DNA of 6,308 nucleotides from Ktedonobacterales bacterium (GTDB lineage: Bacteria; Chloroflexota; Ktedonobacteria; Ktedonobacterales; JADMIN01): positions 1-6,308 of the forward strand of contig JAICKD010000208.1 of assembly GCA_025928125.1 (NCBI GenBank). The letters run 5' to 3'. Below are positions 1 through 4,284 of this stretch, piece after piece. Position 1 is the stretch's first letter. Each line of letters starts with the position of its first letter. Below the pieces are notes generated by a model. It was not told the origin of the DNA, did no database searches, and saw nothing but the letters and a program-made list of their open reading frames with translations. A program made the position numbers and the translations under genes.

Positions 1-2
1 GG

Positions 3-143
3 CGCAGGCGTTCCACATACGATGGCTCGGACTTTGCGCCCGGCTGTCTGGCATCCATGACATATCATCCTGTTCCGTGCAAAGAAGCACAACGCATCGC
101 GGCTATCATGAGTACCAGTGTACTCGAATATCTCCAAAAGTGA
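3..143 (+). CDS. Possible C-terminal fragment of an unidentified protein (5' end outside window)
   Basis: The third forward frame is open from the window edge to a TGA at 141-143, giving 46 residues that end in EAQRIAAIMSTSVLEYLQK. The last ~20 residues read like an amphipathic helix closing a soluble enzyme, and the composition is protein-like. I do not recognise the family. A competing open frame (2-235) runs through the same DNA but uses more rare codons (ATA, AGA, CGA). The stop lies about 290 bases before the riboflavin kinase gene, so the two are probably not co-transcribed. The short length and missing upstream part make this a weak call; it could be chance. Confidence 0.3.
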   Translation, partial: RRRSTYDGSDFAPGCLASMTYHPVPCKEAQRIAAIMSTSVLEYLQK

Positions 144-296
144 GCATCAACCCTCAGTATCTGCCGAACGTCCCTCATGCGCAAGCGACCTGCCTCTGCC
201 AGACATGCGGTGTGCGACTCAGCCATAGTGCGTAGTTGTGAGCTATCTCATAGGCCGCGAGAAACATTTCGCCGCACTCTATGCGTAGTTACAGGT

Positions 297-306
297 AGGA
301 GGTGAT
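297..306 (+). promoter_or_regulatory. Orphan near-perfect Shine-Dalgarno sequence
   Basis: AGGAGGTGAT is an uninterrupted 10-base match to the complement of the 16S rRNA 3' end. The nearest start, ATG at 305, overlaps it and is too close for normal initiation; it would encode 64 residues running into the ribF gene (stop at 497-499). A TTG at 315 would give an 18-residue peptide ending at TAA 369-371. Neither product is recognisable. It may be a leader-peptide site or coincidence. Confidence 0.25.
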
Positions 307-387
307 GAGTTCTATTGTCGCCAGCTTCTTCCACCAGAGCGTCTCTGGCAGAAACGTCAGCCAATGGCTAAGGCGACGGAGCCGCTG

Positions 388-396
388 TGGTAGTAT
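388..396 (+). promoter_or_regulatory. Candidate extended -10 promoter for the ribF operon
   Basis: TGGTAGTAT has the TGn extension plus a -10-like hexamer TAGTAT (391-396). No good -35 is present at 17 bases upstream (CTAAGG), which an extended -10 can tolerate. Transcription would start near 403, leaving a leader of about 32 bases before the GTG start at 435. A similar TGGTAG element precedes the permease gene. This is inference from motif only. Confidence 0.33.
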
Positions 397-434
397 ATGG
401 TCGGAATCCTGGGAGGAAGTAGAGGTCATTCGGC

Positions 435-1424
435 GTGCAGTATGTTTTCACTCTGCCAGAACACCGGCAGTCGGCGGTCGTGGCCGTCAGCGCATTTGAT
501 GGCGTGCATGTTCGACACCAGCGTTTGCTGGCCGAGACCGTGACAATTGCCAGGCAACTCGGTGTGGCAGCAGTCGCTCTGCTCCCCTGGCCGCCCATGG
601 TGGCTGAGCCAGGCGCGACGGATGACCAGGCACGAGACGACCTGCTGACGACCCTTGGCGAGCGGCTTGCCCTGCTGGCGCGGATAGCGCCTGAAGCGCG
701 GCCGGTGGTACTTGCGGCAGACGCGGCGCAACCGTGGTCACCCGCGTCACTGGCCGAACGTATTATGAACGGCTGGGATGTTCGAGGCCTGGTGATAGAC
801 CCATCGGCTGACGAAGCGCTGTGTGGCATGCAACTTGCCGACGTAGGCCGACAACACGGGGTGGCAGTTACTGTACTCCCGGATGAAGCCCCCGCCCTTC
901 CATTAGGCGCGCAGATTCGTAGCGCCCTATCCGAGGGCCGTATCGTGGAGGCAGCACAGCAACTGACATATGAGTACGCGCTTTCGGCGGAAGTTGTCGG
1001 AGGGGATCGGCGGGGGCGACTGCTCGGCTTCCCGACGGCAAATCTGCGCGTCGACGCCAACAAGCTCTTGCCCGCAAATGGCATCTATGCCGTTCGTGTG
1101 GGGCTGCCTGGTGACCCGTGCGCGTCGCGTCTGGCGGTGGCAAGTGTTGGCGTTCGCCCGACCTTCGGCGATCACAATGCGCGCCTGGTTGAGGTACATC
1201 TGCTCGATATGAGCATGGATCTCTATGGAGTGCGCATCACGACGACATTCGTTGAGTGGCTGCGATCAGAGGAACGCTTCGATAGCGTCGAGGCGCTGAT
1301 TCGCCAGATGTCGGAAGACGTCGCGCAGGCACGCTTGCGTCTCGGGAATGTTCATCAGGCGTCGGAGAGCGGCGAGGGGCCACTTCGACCCCAACTCATG
1401 CATCAGGGTGATGCCCATCCGTGA
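435..1424 (+). CDS. ribF: RibF-like riboflavin kinase with degenerate FAD-synthetase module
   Basis: This is a 329-residue protein with the two-module layout and near-usual length of prokaryotic RibF, which phosphorylates riboflavin to FMN and adenylates FMN to FAD in the cytoplasm. The C-terminal kinase module (about 178-305) is well preserved: GFPTAN at 198-203 (Mg-ATP site), NGIYAVRV at 215-222, SVGVRPTFG at 237-245, and VEVHLLD with the expected catalytic Glu at 253, followed by DLYG. The N-terminal nucleotidyltransferase module (1-~165) is recognisable by AFDGVH at 20-25 and LTTLGERLALL at 71-81. However, HxGH is HVRH (25-28), the GxDFxFG-type motif is absent (IDPSADEALCG, 121-131), and the SSTxIR signature is PLGAQIR (156-162). 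I infer mainly FMN synthesis. The start is GTG at 435, with AGAGG at 421-425 nine bases upstream and an in-frame TAG at 420-422 that rules out a longer protein. A ~23-residue polar tail follows the kinase fold. The next gene begins 20 bases after the stop. Confidence 0.9.
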   Translation: MQYVFTLPEHRQSAVVAVSAFDGVHVRHQRLLAETVTIARQLGVAAVALLPWPPMVAEPGATDDQARDDLLTTLGERLALLARIAPEARPVVLAADAAQPWSPASLAERIMNGWDVRGLVIDPSADEALCGMQLADVGRQHGVAVTVLPDEAPALPLGAQIRSALSEGRIVEAAQQLTYEYALSAEVVGGDRRGRLLGFPTANLRVDANKLLPANGIYAVRVGLPGDPCASRLAVASVGVRPTFGDHNARLVEVHLLDMSMDLYGVRITTTFVEWLRSEERFDSVEALIRQMSEDVAQARLRLGNVHQASESGEGPLRPQLMHQGDAHP

Positions 1425-1444
1425 TGGGAGAGGACTCATTTATT

Positions 1445-2227
1445 ATGGGCATTGTCGGTAAGTTCGAATCTGCCATGCGCGGCCTGGTTGAGGGGACATT
1501 TGGCCGCTTGATTCGGACCTCGCTTCAACGCGACGAGTTCGGTCCCCAGGTTGAGCGCGCGATGGAGAGCCACCTGCGTGGCAGCCCCAACGGCCGCGAA
1601 GCGCCAACGCTCTACGACATCTACCTGAGCATTAAAGACTACAGTGAATATGGGAAGGACACCAGGCTGGCTCAGGAGTTGTCCAACCAGCTTGTGCAGA
1701 TGGCTCGCGAGCGTAGCTACTGGCTGGAGCGCAACCCGGTCATCCGGTTCCATGAGGATCCACACGTCATCACTGGGCAAATGCGGGTGACATCCTATAT
1801 CCTCGATGAGGAGGATGCGCCTCCATCCGGTGTCGCCAGCATGGATGAGACACGCTCGATTGCGCCAGCCGAGATCCAGCAACTCAACGACGAGATTGCC
1901 CGCGAGCAGGCGCACAATCAGGCGGACGTTGCGCTGCCACCGGCATGGCTGACACTTTTCCGCCCCACGCGTGGCCAACCCATGCGCCTGCTGACCTCTC
2001 CCATTCATATCGGCAGACATCTTTCCAACGAAATCATCGTCAATGATAAACGTGTCTCGCGCCACCATGCGGAGATTCGCTACGAACGAGGGCAGTTTGT
2101 GCTGTACGACCTCAGTTCGACGAATGGGGTCAAGATCAATGGGGTGCCGACTCGCCAACCCGTACCCTTGCGCAACAATGATTTGATCACCGTGGGCAGC
2201 CACGAGTTCGTCTTCCAGCGGAGGTAG
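1445..2227 (+). CDS. fhaA: FhaA-like DUF3662 plus FHA domain protein
   Basis: This is a 260-residue cytoplasmic protein. Residues 1-~120 match the FhaA N-terminal domain (DUF3662), opening with MGIVGKFESAMRGLVEG, the form this family usually begins with. A short acidic, helical linker (~120-165) leads to a C-terminal FHA domain (~168-258) with the phosphothreonine-binding set intact: GR at 190-191, SRHH at 205-208, SSTNG at 224-228 and NG at 232-233. FHA domains dock on pThr proteins; in mycobacteria FhaA helps control peptidoglycan synthesis downstream of Ser/Thr kinases. Mycobacterial FhaA has a much longer linker, so this is a compact version. I chose ATG 1445 because GGGAGAGGA (1426-1434) lies ten bases upstream and the family N-terminus fits; a GTG at 1421 in the same frame would add eight residues and overlap the ribF stop. 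The fhaB-like gene follows after six bases. Confidence 0.9.
   Translation: MGIVGKFESAMRGLVEGTFGRLIRTSLQRDEFGPQVERAMESHLRGSPNGREAPTLYDIYLSIKDYSEYGKDTRLAQELSNQLVQMARERSYWLERNPVIRFHEDPHVITGQMRVTSYILDEEDAPPSGVASMDETRSIAPAEIQQLNDEIAREQAHNQADVALPPAWLTLFRPTRGQPMRLLTSPIHIGRHLSNEIIVNDKRVSRHHAEIRYERGQFVLYDLSSTNGVKINGVPTRQPVPLRNNDLITVGSHEFVFQRR
2220..2224 (+). promoter_or_regulatory. Ribosome binding site fixing a TTG start
   Basis: GGAGG lies within the last codons of the fhaA-like gene, nine bases before the TTG at 2234. It supports TTG as the true start of the fhaB-like gene and suggests translational coupling, since ribosomes finishing fhaA clear this site. Confidence 0.75.
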
Positions 2228-2233
2228 CTTCGG

Positions 2234-2677
2234 TTGGATACTTATACCGTTTTGCTCATACTGCGCATCGCACTGGTCGCCATCCTCTATCTGGTCATCT
2301 TGAGGGTTGTCGCGGTGGCGCGCCGGGAGATGAAACTGGTGGAGCGCGCGCCCGCGTCAGTGACGCGCGGCAAAGACGTTGTGGGCCATCTTGTCGTCAT
2401 CGACAGTGGTTCGACCGCTTTGCGCCCCGGCGCGCGTCTGGACGTTGAGCCAATTACCACCATCGGGCGCTCTCCCACCAACACCATCGTGCTGGACAGC
2501 ACCTTTGTCTCCACCGAGCACACCCGCATCCTCTTCAGGGACCGCTCGCTCTGGGTTGAAGATATGAGCAGCCGCAATGGCACCCTGGTGGATCAGAACC
2601 GCATCACTGAGGCGGTTGCCGTGACGCCAGGAACCATCCTTCAGGTGGGTGACGTCCGCTTCAAGTTCGCCATTTAG
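2234..2677 (+). CDS. fhaB: FhaB/FipA-like membrane-anchored FHA protein
   Basis: This is a 147-residue protein with one hydrophobic helix near the N-terminus (about 6-29), followed by a basic patch (RR at 30-31), a ~20-residue linker and an FHA domain (~51-146) that should face the cytoplasm. FHA landmarks are present: GRS at 78-80, STEH at 93-96, SSRNGT at 112-117 and G139 near the end. The layout and length match mycobacterial FhaB (FipA), also an N-terminal membrane helix plus FHA in about 155 residues, which links Ser/Thr phosphorylation to division and wall synthesis. The TTG start is supported by a well-placed GGAGG. The gene sits six bases after the fhaA-like gene and 29 before the rodA-like gene, so the three are almost surely co-expressed. 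No pstP phosphatase gene separates it from rodA, unlike in actinobacteria. Confidence 0.9.
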   Translation: MDTYTVLLILRIALVAILYLVILRVVAVARREMKLVERAPASVTRGKDVVGHLVVIDSGSTALRPGARLDVEPITTIGRSPTNTIVLDSTFVSTEHTRILFRDRSLWVEDMSSRNGTLVDQNRITEAVAVTPGTILQVGDVRFKFAI

Positions 2678-2706
2678 CCGGACCAGTCTCAGGAGAGAGT
2701 GAACCG

Positions 2707-4041
2707 ATGATCTATCGTCGCCGTTATCGCTGGACCGAGATGAGTCTGCTGTTGTTTCCGGCAGTATTCATGGCAGTGGCGCTGATTGAGCTACAATTGG
2801 CCCAAAACGCTTCGACACCGCTGACTCGCAATATTCTCAATCCGCTCGATACGCTTGGGCCAGCTATCGGCCTCGTGTTCGCCCTGGCCGTGACCCACGT
2901 CCTGCTCAATATCTTCGCGCCCGACTCCGACCAGACGTTGCTCCCAATCGCGGGAACACTGGCCAGCATCGGCGTCATCATGGCGATACGCATCGGATCA
3001 TCGCCGGGATTCGACGTCCTCTCGCTCGGCGCCAAGCAGCTCGCCTGGGTGATCTTGGGACTGGGCTTTTGTGTCGGAACCGTCATCGTGACACGCGATC
3101 TGCGCTGGGTGCGCAACTATAAATACACCTGGGCGGTGCTCGGCCTAGCCCTCGTCGGTGTGACCCTGGTGAACGCCGTGCGCAATTTCAATACGAACGC
3201 GCCAAGCCGCGATGTCCTCACCATCGGCGCTGGCGGGCTGTCATTCCAGCCATCTGAGCTTGTGAAAATATGCCTGGTTGTCTTCTTCGCTGGCTATCTG
3301 AGTGAGAACCAGGAAATGCTCACCGCTGGCTCCATCCCCATTGGGGCCATCAAGCTGCCACCGTTGAAGCAGTTGGGACCGCTGCTCTTCATGCTTGGGC
3401 TGGCGCTGATTATTGCGGTCGGCATCCGCGAGCTAGGTCTGGCGCTTCTGATCTTTGGCATGGTGCTCTCGATGACTTACGCGGCGACCAGCCGTAAGGT
3501 CTATGTGATTGGCGGTCTGGCGCTCTTTACGGTTGGCGCGGTGATTGCCTTCTCAGTCTTTAGCTATGCGCGGGTGCGCCTGAACATTGTCTCCAATGCG
3601 TTTGATCCAAACGTCGCAACGAATAGCGGCTATCAGATTGTGCAGGGGTTGGTCGCGTTTGGGTCGGGCGGCGTCTTCGGGTCGGGGCTGGGTCTGGGTC
3701 ACCCGACATTCATTCCCGCCTCCAACACCGACTACATCGCGGCGGCATTTGGCGAAGAGTTCGGCTTCGCGGGATTGCTGGCATTGTTGGGGCTGTTCAT
3801 GTTACTCGTGTTCCGTGGTATGTACGTTGCCTTGCGCTCCCGCGACTCATTCAACCAATTGATGGCCGTTGGGCTAACCTCCGTGTTCGCGCTGCAAACG
3901 CTCGTCATTTTAGCCGGTAATCTCAAGCTGATGCCGCTGACCGGTGTCCCACTGCCATTTGTGGCGTATGGCGGTAGTTCAGTCGTCGCCAACTTCATCA
4001 TTATCGGCTTCTTGTTACGGCTCTCGGAGAAGAAGACATAG
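2707..4041 (+). CDS. rodA: FtsW/RodA/SpoVE-family peptidoglycan polymerase, RodA-like
   Basis: This is a 444-residue polytopic membrane protein (about ten or more hydrophobic segments) of the SEDS family, which polymerises lipid II into glycan strands together with a class B PBP. Visible family motifs are SFQPSELVK at 179-187, SGYQIVQGL at 307-315, GVFGSGLGLG at 322-331, SNTDYIAAAFGEEFG at 339-353 carrying the conserved extracellular Asp (D342), and PLTGVPLPFVAYGGSS at 410-425. The PLTG form, rather than the PTKG typical of FtsW, and the flanking FHA genes favour a RodA-type role in elongation, as in mycobacteria, but FtsW cannot be excluded. At 240-248 the usual [QE]xDLGT-type segment reads IRELGLALL, with Glu for Asp and Ala for Thr. 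The start is ATG 2707, with AGGAGAG (2691-2697) nine bases upstream. No PBP gene follows; a strong hairpin lies 24 bases after the stop. Confidence 0.92.
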   Translation: MIYRRRYRWTEMSLLLFPAVFMAVALIELQLAQNASTPLTRNILNPLDTLGPAIGLVFALAVTHVLLNIFAPDSDQTLLPIAGTLASIGVIMAIRIGSSPGFDVLSLGAKQLAWVILGLGFCVGTVIVTRDLRWVRNYKYTWAVLGLALVGVTLVNAVRNFNTNAPSRDVLTIGAGGLSFQPSELVKICLVVFFAGYLSENQEMLTAGSIPIGAIKLPPLKQLGPLLFMLGLALIIAVGIRELGLALLIFGMVLSMTYAATSRKVYVIGGLALFTVGAVIAFSVFSYARVRLNIVSNAFDPNVATNSGYQIVQGLVAFGSGGVFGSGLGLGHPTFIPASNTDYIAAAFGEEFGFAGLLALLGLFMLLVFRGMYVALRSRDSFNQLMAVGLTSVFALQTLVILAGNLKLMPLTGVPLPFVAYGGSSVVANFIIIGFLLRLSEKKT

Positions 4042-4065
4042 CCTGAAATCGCAAGCGCAGACGTA

Positions 4066-4087
4066 GGCCGGGGACGTATCCCCGGCC
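4066..4087 (+). terminator. Strong GC-rich hairpin after rodA, probable transcription terminator
   Basis: A perfect 9-bp inverted repeat, GGCCGGGGA (4066-4074) and TCCCCGGCC (4079-4087), encloses a four-base loop CGTA. It begins 24 bases after the rodA stop and would end the ribF-fhaA-fhaB-rodA transcript. The following bases (ATTCGCTCG) lack a T-run, so it is not a textbook Rho-independent terminator; it may act as a U-less terminator or as a 3'-end stabiliser. Confidence 0.6.
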
Positions 4088-4091
4088 ATTC

Positions 4092-4112
4092 GCTCGTATG
4101 TTGCTCGTATGT
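4092..4112. repeat. Tandem direct repeat with 11-nt period
   Basis: GCTCGTATGT occurs at 4092-4101 and again at 4103-4112, separated by one T. The period is about one DNA helical turn, the kind of spacing seen for side-by-side binding of a regulator. It lies between the rodA hairpin and the permease promoter candidate. A binding role is inference. Confidence 0.4.
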
Positions 4113-4172
4113 CGCGCAAATAGGGCTCGGGTTCACACACGTTCAGCTCACGGCGTTGGTCTGAACAAGTAG

Positions 4173-4202
4173 GTGACAGATGCGGCGAGACAATGGTAGA
4201 GT
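4173..4202 (+). promoter_or_regulatory. Candidate promoter for the permease gene
   Basis: A -35-like GTGACA (4173-4178, five of six to TTGACA) and a -10-like TAGAGT (4197-4202, four of six) are separated by 18 bases, with a TG one base before the -10 (extended -10). The start would be near 4209, giving a leader of about 76 bases. That leader contains a small hairpin CTGGA/TCCAG (4222-4236) and the palindrome GCGCATGCGC (4247-4256). A 6-bp inverted repeat GTTCAG/CTGAAC (4141-4166) lies just upstream and could be an operator. Confidence 0.35.
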
Positions 4203-4284
4203 GGATCAAACGGAAAACGGGCTGGATCTCCTCCAGAGCGGGAATTGCGCATGCGCGCGGAGATAGCTTGCCGAGGAGCATGGA

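Larger units (their letters stand above)
144..434. other. Intergenic region upstream of the ribF-fhaA-fhaB-rodA array
   Basis: No convincing gene is seen on either strand. It holds a 10-base match to the anti-Shine-Dalgarno complement at 297-306, a 9-base direct repeat TGCGTAGTT at 229-237 and 282-290, a short inverted repeat TGAG/CTCA at 239-250, and an extended -10-like element at 388-396. I looked for the conserved core of an FMN riboswitch, which often precedes riboflavin genes, and did not see it. Confidence 0.6.

Noticed and set aside
111..124. Small inverted repeat AGTAC/GTACT with four-base loop
   Set aside because: The stem is only five bp, has no T-run, and lies inside the possible coding tail; too weak to call an operator or terminator.
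2..235. Open frame from the window edge with a CxxC pair (CLCQTC) near its end
   Set aside because: It uses many rare codons (ATA, AGA, CGA), has no start in the window, and the cysteine pattern alone does not support a zinc-binding protein.
144..434. FMN riboswitch upstream of ribF
   Set aside because: The conserved riboswitch core sequences could not be found by eye on the + strand.
305..499. 64-residue forward frame beginning at ATG 305
   Set aside because: It overlaps the ribF start by 65 bases, its start sits inside the Shine-Dalgarno sequence, and the product is Arg- and Ser-rich with no family resemblance. The ribosome binding site itself is kept as a finding.
368..1084. Antisense open frame (238 residues) opposite the ribF-like gene
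   Set aside because: The product is rich in Ser, Arg, Ala, Thr and Pro, typical of a shadow frame, while the sense strand carries RibF motifs.
1436..2203. Long antisense open frame (255 residues) covering nearly all of the fhaA-like gene
   Set aside because: The sense strand encodes two clear conserved domains with a good ribosome binding site. Long mirror frames are common opposite codon-biased GC-rich genes, and the antisense product has no recognisable motif.
4015..4281. Antisense open frame (88 residues) in the rodA-permease gap
   Set aside because: It overlaps the rodA end and hairpin, has no convincing ribosome binding site or motif, and is rich in Cys, Arg and Pro as in a chance frame.
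4042..4284. c-di-AMP (ydaO-type) riboswitch before the KimA-like permease
   Set aside because: This was looked for because Bacillus kimA has one. The conserved core is not seen, and the candidate leader of ~76 bases is too short to hold it.
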